Origin: Clostridium_AT radicumherbarum
GTDB taxonomy: Bacteria > Bacillota > Clostridia > Clostridiales > Clostridiaceae
Direction: 5' to 3'
Length of the DNA stretch: 64,000 nt
NCBI RefSeq assembly: GCF_045310525.1
Contig: NZ_JBJHZY010000001.1
Span: 434,001 to 498,000, forward strand
A program made the position numbers and the translations under genes. Under the pieces are notes generated by a model. It saw nothing but the letters and a program-made list of their open reading frames with translations. It ran no database searches and was not told the origin of the DNA. How positions within the stretch are numbered: the first letter of the stretch is position 1; every line of letters starts with the position of its first letter. Below, one piece after another: positions 52,670 through 61,537 of the stretch.

Positions 52670-53572
52670 ATGAAACATATATTAGTGACAGGTGGAACTG
52701 TATTTGTAAGTAAGTATGTAGCAAAATATTTTAATTTACAGGGTTATGAAGTGTATGTTTTAAACAGGGGGACTAAACAACAATTAGATAACGTTAATTT
52801 AATATGTGCAGATAGAAATAATTTAGGAGATTGTCTGAAGCAGTATTCTTTTGACACTATAATAGATGTATGTGGATATAATGGAAAAGATATTAAAAAT
52901 ATATTAGATGCTGTTGGAGAATTTAAAGATTATATATTAATTAGCTCATCTGCAGTTTATCCGGAAACAAACATTCAGCCATTTTTGGAAAATCAAAGTA
53001 TTGGATTAAATTCAATATGGGGCAAATATGGAACAGATAAGATTGAGGCAGAAGAGTACTTACTTTCGAGATTTCCTAATGCATATATTCTTAGACCTCC
53101 TTATTTATATGGGCCAATGCAAAATGTATATAGAGAATCATTTGTATTTGAATGTGCTATAAAAAACAGAAAGTTTTATATTCCTGATGATGGCAAAATG
53201 AAATTGCAATTTTTTCATGTAGAGGACTTATGTAAGGTTATTGAAAAAATATTAGAAAAGCATCCGAAAGAACATATATTTAATGTTGGAAATTCAAAGC
53301 TGGTAGATATAAATACATTTGTTGAACTATGCTATAAGGTTGTAGGAATTTCATTAGAAAAATTATATGTAACTAATCATGATAATCAAAGAGACTATTT
53401 TAGTTTTTATAATTATGAGTATAGCTTGGATGTATCAAGACAAGCAGAATTATTGGCAGAACAAAAGGATTTATTTGAGGGATTAAAGGAGTCTTATGAA
53501 TGGTTTAAGTATAATTCTGATGAAGTAGTAAGAAAAGATTATATTAATTTTATTCAACAAAATCTTGAGTAA
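52670..53572 (+). CDS. NAD-dependent epimerase/dehydratase family protein
   Basis: An extended short-chain dehydrogenase of 300 residues. The cofactor loop is ILVTGGTVFVSKYVAKYF, with Ser in place of the last glycine of the usual GGTGFxG. Further landmarks are IIDVCGYNGKDI, LISSSAVYPE, the catalytic pair YGTDKIEAEEYL (Y-x3-K), and YILRPPYLYGPMQN. The C-terminal part makes the substrate lobe. A nucleotide-sugar or mRNA-type (atypical SDR5) role is possible; the substrate is unknown. ATG 52670 has GAGGGA upstream. Confidence 0.87.
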   Translation: MKHILVTGGTVFVSKYVAKYFNLQGYEVYVLNRGTKQQLDNVNLICADRNNLGDCLKQYSFDTIIDVCGYNGKDIKNILDAVGEFKDYILISSSAVYPETNIQPFLENQSIGLNSIWGKYGTDKIEAEEYLLSRFPNAYILRPPYLYGPMQNVYRESFVFECAIKNRKFYIPDDGKMKLQFFHVEDLCKVIEKILEKHPKEHIFNVGNSKLVDINTFVELCYKVVGISLEKLYVTNHDNQRDYFSFYNYEYSLDVSRQAELLAEQKDLFEGLKESYEWFKYNSDEVVRKDYINFIQQNLE

Positions 53573-53697
53573 CTAAGGATTTTCAGTACAAATTATTTAA
53601 AGGCTAGTATTATTTCACTTATGTTTTATGATAAATACTTTATTCGAAGCAGAGATTATATATATGAAACAGAACTCTATAAATAATCAGCGTGTAA

Positions 53698-53742
53698 GGA
53701 GGATTTACGCAAAATAAATCCTCCATATTTGAATGGAGGATT
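53698..53742. repeat. overlapping inverted repeats able to form two exclusive hairpins
   Basis: GGAGGATTT (53698-53706) can pair with AAATCCTCC (53716-53724). CCTCCAT (53720-53726) can instead pair with ATGGAGG (53733-53739). The two stems share bases and exclude each other. A third GGAGGATT is part of the last arm. It lies between the epimerase and the convergent ABC exporter and probably works as a terminator. Confidence 0.55.
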
Positions 53743-53758
53743 AACATGATAATTCTAT

Positions 53759-55396
53759 TTATATTTCAATAATTTTATCTATATAATCATCTACGTCTAT
53801 AGTGATATGAGAAACTATAATTAGAATTCCTTTAAATTTTATATTTTTAAGAATATTAGATATTATTTCTCTTGTTTCAACATCTACATTAGAGATAGGT
53901 TCGTCTAAAATAATTACATCTTTTTTAGAAAGCATTGCCCTGATAAAAGCAATAACCTGTGCTTGACCGCCAGAAACTCCAGACGTATTTTGATTTATTT
54001 CAGTATTTAATCCCATAGGTAATTTATTAATATAGTCATAAAGATTTAATTCTCGAATTATCTTTTCTACATCTTCAATGTTCTTTTCAGACTGACCATA
54101 CAATATATTATCTAACACAGTACCCCTAAATAAAAATACATTTTGAGATACGACACTTATTTTTTCTCTTATATTTTTAACATTTATCAAACATGAGTCT
54201 ATTTTGTTATATAATATTTGTCCCCCTGTAGGCTTGTACAGTCCAAGTAATAATTTTATTAGAGTTGATTTTCCAGAACCATTTTCACCCTTTATGAGAA
54301 CTTTATTACCCTTATTTATTTTTACATTTAATTTCTTTAGAACATCTTTTGAATCACTTTTATATCTAAATGTTAAATTATTTAATTCTATAGATTCAAT
54401 TTCATTATTCAACTGTTTACTTCTTCCGCTATTTTCATCTTCCATATCCAAAAGTTCATAAATTCTTTCAATACTTAAACAAACTGGCTTTATAGTTGTT
54501 CCAACAGTTGCAATGCCTTGAATACTACCAAATACTTTAAGAATATATAATGAAAATGATGTATATAATCCAATTGTAAATTGCCCATTTACAATCATAA
54601 TTCCAGAAATAAGTAATATCAAAAGAGAACCAAGATTATTAATTAAGCCTATATTTTCCATAAATAATAAAATTGATTTACTCTGCTTTATACTACTTTG
54701 TACGAGTTCATTAAGTTTATTTTTAAATTTATTAAGATGTGTACTTTTACCATTAAGTGTCTTTATTTCTTCAACACCATTTATTATTTCAAAACATTCT
54801 CCATTCAAGACTGCACCAGACTCCAACATTTCATGTGTACTCTTCATAAGGCTATTTGCTGAAGTTTTAGAGGATAAATAAAATATTGGTGTCATAACAA
54901 GAACTACTATTGCTAATTTATAATTTATAGTAAACATGACTACTAACGCTAAAATAGCATCAATTATACTCAATAATATGCTAATAACTGATGGTGAGAA
55001 AATGCTTCCAATAGATGTACATTCTGAAATTCTGCCCTGAACATATCCTTTTTCAGTAACAGAAAGATAACTCATGGGTAAATCTATAACCTTACCCATT
55101 ATTAAAATTCTCATCTCGTTTACAACTAAATTATTAATTTTAACAAACATATATTTTGAAACAATTGAAAAAATATATCGTAAAATATATAGTATCGCTA
55201 TTATCAAAACATTATAATAAAGCATATTAAAACTATTTTTGCTTTTAAGCACATTGTCCAATATTTTCCCTATTAGATATGGTACAGGATTGGCAATTAT
55301 TGAACTTAAAATTATACCGATGATTCCTGTCCAAAAAATTGTTTTATATTTTTTTATAAATGGCTTTAGTTTTAATAAACTACTTATTTTACCCAT
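53759..55396 (-). CDS. ABC exporter half-transporter (TMD-NBD fusion)
   Basis: A 545-residue half-exporter. Six transmembrane helices fill residues 1-300. The ATPase part has Walker A KGENGSGKSTLIKLLL, signature VSGGQAQVIAFIRAML and Walker B VIILDEPISNVD, followed by the H-loop IIVSHIT. It lacks a peptidase domain. It probably acts as a homodimer and exports a peptide, lipid or drug. Its gene is followed on the same strand side by no partner, but the MerR-TipAS gene lies just upstream in line, so it may be the target of that regulator. Confidence 0.9.
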   Translation of the reverse strand: MGKISSLLKLKPFIKKYKTIFWTGIIGIILSSIIANPVPYLIGKILDNVLKSKNSFNMLYYNVLIIAILYILRYIFSIVSKYMFVKINNLVVNEMRILIMGKVIDLPMSYLSVTEKGYVQGRISECTSIGSIFSPSVISILLSIIDAILALVVMFTINYKLAIVVLVMTPIFYLSSKTSANSLMKSTHEMLESGAVLNGECFEIINGVEEIKTLNGKSTHLNKFKNKLNELVQSSIKQSKSILLFMENIGLINNLGSLLILLISGIMIVNGQFTIGLYTSFSLYILKVFGSIQGIATVGTTIKPVCLSIERIYELLDMEDENSGRSKQLNNEIESIELNNLTFRYKSDSKDVLKKLNVKINKGNKVLIKGENGSGKSTLIKLLLGLYKPTGGQILYNKIDSCLINVKNIREKISVVSQNVFLFRGTVLDNILYGQSEKNIEDVEKIIRELNLYDYINKLPMGLNTEINQNTSGVSGGQAQVIAFIRAMLSKKDVIILDEPISNVDVETREIISNILKNIKFKGILIIVSHITIDVDDYIDKIIEI

Positions 55397-55469
55397 ATAA
55401 ACACCCCCAATAATAATCTTATATAAACTATTTCTAAACTTCTAATATAAACAGTTCATCAACATGTGT

Positions 55470-56669
55470 CTACTTATTATTTTCAACATAAAATTTTATG
55501 GCTTCTCCAATAAATTTAGATGCACCATCTCCATATTTCTTATCCAATACTTTTTTATAAGTAGACTCTGACAAATACCGCTCTGCCTGATAGCTCCAAT
55601 AATTTTCTCCCACCTCAACTTTTAAAGTTTCATGCTGCTTTTGTGTCTCATCTACTATCTCAGAAATGATTTCTTGAATTTCCTTTGAAGAAGGATCTTT
55701 ACTTAAGTCAGCTATAAGGTTTTTATATAGAGTTTCTATTTTAGGCTCATAATCTCCTAAATAAGCTTCCAAAGCTTTTCCTATAAATTTAGATGCTCCA
55801 CTTCCATATCTTTCATCTATCCATGCCATGCCAACTCCACCATTTTCCTTATCAAGTTTTTCTAACTCCTTAGAAAATAATGAATAAAGTCGCACAATAC
55901 TAAGCCAATAATAATCACCAAGTTCATTTTTAAAAGCTTCATAATCTCTTTTAGCTATGCTAGTTATTTCACCAGCAATTTGTTGAATCTCCTCTGAAGA
56001 AGGATCTTTACTTAAGTCGGCTGTAAGTTTTTTATATAGCTCTTTTAGTTCAGGATTTCGTTCATAAAAACAATCTTTTTTAAATTCATCAATTTGTTCA
56101 GCTTTAGTCATTGCCACAGAATTATTCAAATTCTTCTTTACAGCTTCAGCATATTTTTTTATACTTCCATATTCTTTTACAGCCATCTCTGCAATTTTTT
56201 CTTCTGTAGCTTTACATTTTTCAATCATTTCATCAAATTTATCTACACTTCCAAACTGCCTAATTACTTTATCCTTATTTTCTTTCTTAAATTCTTCTAG
56301 TACATTATAATATCCACTCATATCAAATTCTTTAAAACTCATCCTATTCGCTCCTTTTAAGGTTTTATTTATAAGCTCTAACAAACCATTTAATCTATCT
56401 CGTTTTAAAATAATTAGTTTCTTATGATTTTCTAGCGCTTTCATCTTATCAAAGCCAGGACTTGTTATGATTTCTTCAATTTCCTTTAGTGGTAAATCAA
56501 GTTCCTTAAAAAATAAAATCTGCTGCAGGGTTTCAAGAGCTTCATCATCATAAAGCCTATAACCTGCTTCTGTTAATTTAGTTGGTTTTAACAATCCAAT
56601 CTTATGGTAGTGGTGCAGCATACGTACACTTATTCCTGTTAAATCCGAAACTTGTTTTACTGTTCTCAT
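55470..56669 (-). CDS. MerR-TipAS regulator with duplicated drug-binding domain
   Basis: Residues 1-70 are a MerR helix-turn-helix (VKQVSDLTGISVRMLHHYHK). A coiled-coil follows (75-105). The TipAS ligand domain occurs about twice: unit 1 near residues 207-303 (ELYKKLTADLSKDPSSEEIQ to GASKFIGKALEAY) and unit 2 near 310-396 (TLYKNLIADLSKDPSSKEIQ to GASKFIGEAIKFY). The usual clostridial protein has one unit and about 250 residues; this one has 399. The DNA of the repeats is also similar at a ~309-bp offset. TipAS traps thiopeptide-like antibiotics. The promoter carries the 19-bp spacer of MerR activation. Confidence 0.9.
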   Translation of the reverse strand: MRTVKQVSDLTGISVRMLHHYHKIGLLKPTKLTEAGYRLYDDEALETLQQILFFKELDLPLKEIEEIITSPGFDKMKALENHKKLIILKRDRLNGLLELINKTLKGANRMSFKEFDMSGYYNVLEEFKKENKDKVIRQFGSVDKFDEMIEKCKATEEKIAEMAVKEYGSIKKYAEAVKKNLNNSVAMTKAEQIDEFKKDCFYERNPELKELYKKLTADLSKDPSSEEIQQIAGEITSIAKRDYEAFKNELGDYYWLSIVRLYSLFSKELEKLDKENGGVGMAWIDERYGSGASKFIGKALEAYLGDYEPKIETLYKNLIADLSKDPSSKEIQEIISEIVDETQKQHETLKVEVGENYWSYQAERYLSESTYKKVLDKKYGDGASKFIGEAIKFYVENNK

Positions 56670-56759
56670 AACTTCACCTCAAACTTTGATTTTAGAGCCT
56701 TAATACCACCTAATCCTCTGCCGGCATGAGTTTTATTAGCATTGTCAACCTCTAATTCT

Positions 56760-56790
56760 ATATTACACTATGACATTGTGTTAGGGTCAA
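56760..56790 (-). promoter_or_regulatory. MerR-type promoter with 19-bp spacer and dyad
   Basis: On the minus strand TTGACC (56790-56785) and TAATAT (56765-56760) are 19 bp apart, too long for normal sigma-A and typical of MerR-activated promoters. The spacer contains the near-palindrome ACACTATGACATTGTGT (one mismatch). It lies about 90 bp before the MerR-TipAS start, so the regulator should activate itself when its ligand is bound. Confidence 0.8.
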
Positions 56791-56964
56791 CACTTTTAAA
56801 AAGTTTAATTCTATACTATTTCTTAAATATAGCTAATTCTAAATTTCAGCAGCAAAAGGCAAGCCCACCTTGTATTTAGGTGGGCTTAAGGCTAATACGT
56901 TTATCTATGCTGTCAATAATTGATGAATCAATTAATATCTTTAGTTCTAATATATTACATCAGA

Positions 56965-57306
56965 TTATTTACATCCACTGTCTAAGTGCGAATAATATTT
57001 AATAGACCAAGACTCAATTTCTTTAATGATTTTAGTAAGTTCTCTTCCCTTTTCAGTAAGGTAATATTCAACTTTTGGTGGAACTTCAGGATAAATCTGC
57101 TTATTTATTAAATCTTCGTTTTCTAATTCTTTAAGCTTTTCATTTAATACCTTTTGACTTATTCCTTTAGTTATTCGTTGAAGCTCTAAAAATCTTCTAG
57201 GTTCATCATATAAATGACATAATAAAACTGCCTTCCATTTACCTCTGATAAAATCCATTGCAAAATCTAATAAACATATATAGTGCCTACCATTATAATT
57301 TATCAT
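56965..57306 (-). CDS. HxlR family transcriptional regulator
   Basis: A 113-residue winged-helix protein: DFAMDFIRGKWKAVLLCHLY, then RFLELQRITKGISQKVLNEK as the recognition region, and PPKVEYYLTEKGRELTKI as the wing. A conserved Cys11 at the N-terminus is the redox or electrophile sensor in several relatives. It is divergent from a flavodoxin-like reductase gene, and palindromes lie between them, so it most likely represses that reductase until it meets a quinone or aldehyde stress. Confidence 0.92.
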   Translation of the reverse strand: MINYNGRHYICLLDFAMDFIRGKWKAVLLCHLYDEPRRFLELQRITKGISQKVLNEKLKELENEDLINKQIYPEVPPKVEYYLTEKGRELTKIIKEIESWSIKYYSHLDSGCK

Positions 57307-57478
57307 TTGCTTACCTGCCTTTAATCTTTTATATTTAATTAAACTTGATTAACTATGCATTAGAATTACAGTATATACCAAGTAACCTTATAATAACAAA
57401 TTTATAAATTAAAATAAACATAGATTATTATTAAATATAACTTTATTTTATGTCAATAATATAGATATTACGATAAAT

Positions 57479-57546
57479 CTTACCTAAAGGTAAGTAATCT
57501 AACGAAAAAGTACGTACTTGTCGCTTGTATTATTGAACCATATAAT
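57479..57546 (+). promoter_or_regulatory. promoter and palindromes between HxlR and the flavodoxin-like gene
   Basis: TTGTCG (57518-57523), a 17-bp spacer and TATAAT (57541-57546) drive the reductase gene. AAGTACGTACTT (57508-57519, perfect palindrome) touches the -35 box. CTTACC-TAAA-GGTAAG (57479-57494) lies further upstream. Both are candidate HxlR operators. Confidence 0.7.
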
Positions 57547-57583
57547 AAACACATATTTGAAAATAAATTATATGGAGGTATAT

Positions 57584-58219
57584 ATGAAAGTAGTTGCTTT
57601 TAATGGAAGTCCTAAAAAGAATGGAAATACTTATGAGGCAATAAAGGCTGTAGCAGCAAAGCTCGAGAAAGAGAATATAGAGGTAGAAATTGTCCATGTT
57701 GGTAATAAAGTAATACGTGGATGTATGGATTGCGGCGGATGCAGCAGAAACATGAACGAGCGTTGTGTTATGAAGAATGATGAAGTTAATGACTGGATTC
57801 AAAAAATGAAAGAAGCTGACGGGATTATTTTAGGTTCTCCTGTACATTATTCAGCTATACCAGGAACGATGAAATCATTTTTGGATCGTGCATTTTTAGT
57901 TACATCTGTGAACAATGGAATGCTTAGACATAAGGTAGGGGCTAGTGTTGTAGCAGTAAGAAGATCCGGTGGTGTTCCAACATTTGAACAGCTGAATAAC
58001 TTTATCAATTATTCAGAGATGGTAATGCCTACATCAAATTACTGGAATGTGATTCATGGTACAAAACCTGGAGAAGCGGTGCAAGATGAAGAAGGAATGC
58101 AAATTATGAGTGTTCTAGGAAAGAATATGGCATGGTTATTGAAGGTTATTGATTCTGGTAAAAATAATGTAAAGGAAAATGAAAGAGAAGATAAAATATT
58201 TATGAGCTTTATAAGATAA
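57584..58219 (+). CDS. flavodoxin-family NAD(P)H-dependent reductase
   Basis: A 211-residue protein; ATG 57584 has TGGAGG upstream. The FMN phosphate loop is FNGSPKKNGNTYEA, and the flavodoxin-like core continues with ADGIILGSPVHYSAIPGTMK. A cysteine group, CMDCGGCSRNMNERC, resembles that of iron-sulfur flavoproteins and related FMN reductases. The last 20 residues are a charged tail. It likely reduces quinones, nitro compounds or similar electrophiles. It leads an operon with an aldo/keto reductase and is controlled by the divergent HxlR gene. Confidence 0.9.
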   Translation: MKVVAFNGSPKKNGNTYEAIKAVAAKLEKENIEVEIVHVGNKVIRGCMDCGGCSRNMNERCVMKNDEVNDWIQKMKEADGIILGSPVHYSAIPGTMKSFLDRAFLVTSVNNGMLRHKVGASVVAVRRSGGVPTFEQLNNFINYSEMVMPTSNYWNVIHGTKPGEAVQDEEGMQIMSVLGKNMAWLLKVIDSGKNNVKENEREDKIFMSFIR

Positions 58220-58265
58220 GCTTTGAAGGTAAAGGTATTTAATTCATTATAAGGAGAGAGATAAT

Positions 58266-59108
58266 ATGATAAGTGATTTAAAAAATACAGTAGCTTTAAA
58301 TAATGGTGTAAAAATGCCATGGCAAGGGCTTGGCGTTTTTAGAGTAGAGGATAGCCCAAAATTAGTTGATGCAGTAAAGACTGCAATAAAAAACGGTTAT
58401 AGAAGCATAGATGGAGCAGCTATTTATGATAATGAAGTAAGTATGGGAAAGGGAATAGCTGAAGGAATAAAAGCAGCAGGTATTTCAAGGGAAGATCTAT
58501 TTATAACATCTAAGGTTTGGAATGCTGATTTGGGATACGAATCCACAATAAAGGCTTATGAAACAAGTCTAAAGAAACTTGGACTTGATTATTTAGATTT
58601 ATATCTTATACATTGGCCTGTAGAAGGTAAGTATAAAGATGCTTGGAGAGCATTGGAATATTTATATAAACAAGGCCGTGTAAAAGCAATAGGAGTAAGT
58701 AATTTTCAAGTACATCATCTTGAAAATTTAATGAAGGATGCAGAGATTAAGCCAATGATAAATCAAATAGAATTTCATCCACGCTTAACACAGGAGAAGG
58801 TTAGAGTGTTTTGTAAACAAAATGATATTCAAGTTGAAGCATGGTCACCACTCATGGTTGGTAAATTATTTGATAATGAAATATTGAAGGAAATTGCTCA
58901 TAATCATAATAAATCTATTGCTCAAATTATACTACGCTGGGATATACAAAATGGAGTGATAACTATTCCTAAGTCCACAAAGGTCGGTAGAATAATAGAA
59001 AATTCACAGATATTTGATTTTGAATTAACTAATGAAGAAGTAGAGAAGATAAATTCTTTAAATCAAGATTTGAGAGTAGGACCTGACCCAGATAATTTTG
59101 ATTTTTAA
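58266..59108 (+). CDS. aldo/keto reductase
   Basis: A 280-residue NADPH-dependent TIM-barrel reductase with the full catalytic tetrad: Asp49 and Tyr54 in SIDGAAIYDNE, Lys83 in ITSKVWN, His116 in LIHWPVEG. The cofactor loop is IPKSTKVGRIIEN. It reduces aldehydes or ketones to alcohols. It lies 46 bp behind the flavodoxin-like reductase, so the two probably form an electrophile-detoxification operon under HxlR control. Confidence 0.93.
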   Translation: MISDLKNTVALNNGVKMPWQGLGVFRVEDSPKLVDAVKTAIKNGYRSIDGAAIYDNEVSMGKGIAEGIKAAGISREDLFITSKVWNADLGYESTIKAYETSLKKLGLDYLDLYLIHWPVEGKYKDAWRALEYLYKQGRVKAIGVSNFQVHHLENLMKDAEIKPMINQIEFHPRLTQEKVRVFCKQNDIQVEAWSPLMVGKLFDNEILKEIAHNHNKSIAQIILRWDIQNGVITIPKSTKVGRIIENSQIFDFELTNEEVEKINSLNQDLRVGPDPDNFDF

Positions 59109-59116
59109 TAATAAAG

Positions 59117-59167
59117 ATGTCATAAAGTCTTTCACATATCTATGTAAGACTTTATGACTATTTTTTT
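59117..59167. terminator. bidirectional terminator
   Basis: Stem GTCATAAAGTCTT / AAGACTTTATGAC (59119-59131, 59146-59158), then eight T close by; lies between convergent genes. Confidence 0.88.
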
Positions 59168-60440
59168 ATTCAGCTGAATCATCTTTTTTAGATTCTTTAT
59201 TAAAGTATTTATCTAATTCCTTTCTCATGTTATCTGGGATTTTTCTTTCAATTGGAAATACTACTGAGTTTACAATAGATTCGCTGAATTCTCTAGTTAT
59301 AATAGTAGTTTTTTCTAAGGCTTCAGCACTTAAATAATCAATAACATCGTTGCGAGTGTGGATGAATGCCCCGCCGCTGGGAGCAAAACGACAGAACGTA
59401 ACAGAAGGAATTCCTGCATCAGCAAAGGCTGTAGAATCACTTGAGTATATACTCTGTTCTACCTTAAGTGGGAAGCCTTTAATTTTAGCCACATGATCAA
59501 TATAATCAACTAAGCTCTGCTCTGCGGTAACTAGAGCCTTCTCTTTTCCAAGAATGGAACCTCCAACATCTACATTAATCATTAGAAGATGTTTCTTAAG
59601 CTCTTCCTCATGAGCCTTTAAATAAGCATGACTACCAAAAAGTCCGATTTCCTCAGAACCATACCATACAAATTTTACAGTTCTGATTGGTGGATTTTCT
59701 TTAAAATGTCTAAGCAGCTCCATTATAATAACTGAACCAGCACCATTGTCATATACACCTGTACTGAAGGGAACACTGTCATAATGAGCACCGAAGGATA
59801 TTATCTCCTCAGGGTACTTAGAGCCTTCTAAAGTTACAACAACATTATGGGAAGTAAGTTCAATATCTTCAGTAATTAGGTCTATTTTAACTTTAGAAGC
59901 TTTGTTTTTAACCATATGGAAGCAATCTTTCATGCGCATATTTAATGCTGGTATTTTCCCATATTGTGTGTTCTTTTCACGCATTCTAACTATAGAAATA
60001 TCAGTTTTGTCTTTCTCATCATTAGCAGTGCCGCACATTGTTATATAACCAGCGATACCAGCTTCTATAAGTTTTTTATAAAGCTCTGGATTTGGCCTCA
60101 TATTTAGAAGTACAAATTTTCCTTTAAGGTCAACTAAATTTGCATCAAGCCCATCTTCTATGTATATAAAATCTGTAGTTATTCCGCCTTCAGGTGTGCT
60201 AATTGAGCAGTTATATGGTGTAATTTCATATTCTTTTTCATAGGGCTTTACTACCTTTAGCGAAGCTTTTTTAATTTTAGAAGTAGGAACCTTATAATCC
60301 TCTAAGTGGCCCACACATCCTATGGAAGATATTTCTTCTAGTAGTATGTTTGCTGCCTTTAATTCTTCTTCAGAACCGCTAGTTCGTATAAAGCCAATTT
60401 TCTTTAAAAGTTCAAATTCTCTTTGACTATTAATAGACAT
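59166..60440 (-). CDS. M28 family zinc aminopeptidase
   Basis: A 424-residue protein. Zinc ligands are seen in FGAHYDSVPFSTGVYDNGAG (His and Asp), WYGSEEIGLFGS (the Glu pair), NVDVGG and FIHTRNDVIDYL. A PA-like insert appears near residues 95-170. No signal peptide is present, so it should act inside the cell on small peptides. ATG 60440 is chosen (GGGGGGGA upstream) over a longer frame that would add an unlikely hydrophobic N-terminus. Confidence 0.9.
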   Translation of the reverse strand: MSINSQREFELLKKIGFIRTSGSEEELKAANILLEEISSIGCVGHLEDYKVPTSKIKKASLKVVKPYEKEYEITPYNCSISTPEGGITTDFIYIEDGLDANLVDLKGKFVLLNMRPNPELYKKLIEAGIAGYITMCGTANDEKDKTDISIVRMREKNTQYGKIPALNMRMKDCFHMVKNKASKVKIDLITEDIELTSHNVVVTLEGSKYPEEIISFGAHYDSVPFSTGVYDNGAGSVIIMELLRHFKENPPIRTVKFVWYGSEEIGLFGSHAYLKAHEEELKKHLLMINVDVGGSILGKEKALVTAEQSLVDYIDHVAKIKGFPLKVEQSIYSSDSTAFADAGIPSVTFCRFAPSGGAFIHTRNDVIDYLSAEALEKTTIITREFSESIVNSVVFPIERKIPDNMRKELDKYFNKESKKDDSAE

Positions 60441-60571
60441 AACACTTTCCCCCCCATATCTTCTTATAAATAGTATACTAAAGTTAATAAGAATATTCAA
60501 AAGGATCAAATGTAATATTCTATCCAGACTTGTCTAATAATATAGTATGTACAGGGATATCCTCTCTGTAT

Positions 60572-61390
60572 TTATAATCTTTTATAAGTATTCTTCAATA
60601 ATAAGGCATCTTTCTCAACTTGAGGCCCTTCTAAAATAATGCATCCTTTTACATCAAAGTCTTTTATTGCTTTTAAACATTCCACATAATCGAAGTCACT
60701 TTCTGATAGAGGAAGATGATGCTTTTCGCCTTTTTCATTATAATTTATTCCGCCCATATGAATGTGTAAATCTTCCAGTGCAGGTCTACCAAGCTCATTA
60801 AGAACATATTGAAGTATATTTGCAAAATCGTCATAGGATTTTAATGAGCCATTTCCTCTAGCATGTATATGGGAAAAATCAATACAAAGTTTGCAGGATT
60901 TCACTTTCTTACAAAGGGAAATCAATTCCTCAAGTGTCCCAAACTGTGTTCCTTTTCCTGTAGTCTCAAGCCTATAGTCCACTTTTTTATATGGAAGCTT
61001 TAATAAATTCTCTCTTATTGTATTGTATGCATCCTCCTTTGAATCTTTTAAGTAAAACCCTGGATGAAATACTAAGCTCCTCCCGTTGACTTTCGATAAT
61101 CCTTCTGCAGCTTTTATTATTCTTTCCATTGATTGCTTTTGCTTTTCAGTTTCATCTGCATTCAAATTTATATAATGTGATCCATGAGCTGACAAATAAA
61201 AATCATTTATAAAACTAGTATTTAAGATTATATCTTTATTCTTATCTGTTACATTAACATTTCTTACAAAAAGAAGCTCCATAGCATCTAGACCTATTGA
61301 CTTTGCATAATGAATACCAGAGGCGTAGTTAATATTTTTTATTCCACTGTAAATTGGCAAACCTGATATTCCAAATAAAAGCCTATCCAT
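60572..61390 (-). CDS. endonuclease-IV-like TIM-barrel protein
   Basis: A 272-residue AP-endonuclease-2/sugar-isomerase-type barrel. Metal-ligand strands resemble Nfo: YLSAHGSHYINLNA, LVFHPGFYLKDSKEDAY, YRLETTGKGTQFGT, LCIDFSHIHARGNG, and DLHIHMGGINYNEKGEKHH. This places it near the endonuclease IV group found in archaea and clostridia, so it could cut abasic-site DNA. A sugar-phosphate isomerase is the alternative. Confidence 0.82.
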   Translation of the reverse strand: MDRLLFGISGLPIYSGIKNINYASGIHYAKSIGLDAMELLFVRNVNVTDKNKDIILNTSFINDFYLSAHGSHYINLNADETEKQKQSMERIIKAAEGLSKVNGRSLVFHPGFYLKDSKEDAYNTIRENLLKLPYKKVDYRLETTGKGTQFGTLEELISLCKKVKSCKLCIDFSHIHARGNGSLKSYDDFANILQYVLNELGRPALEDLHIHMGGINYNEKGEKHHLPLSESDFDYVECLKAIKDFDVKGCIILEGPQVEKDALLLKNTYKRL

Positions 61391-61537
61391 GGGTTATCAC
61401 CTTTGTACTTTCTGACAAATAATTTTAAAAATTAATTGCATTACAATAAAAAATCCATATAAAAGTGAAGCAACTAAAGTTATTTTATAATTAATATAGA
61501 TGAAATATTCGTAAGTAGTCTTAATATTATAACTAAT

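Noticed and set aside
53698..53742. Start of a CRISPR-like repeat array
   Set aside because: The repeats are short, inverted and overlapping, with no regular spacers and no cas genes.
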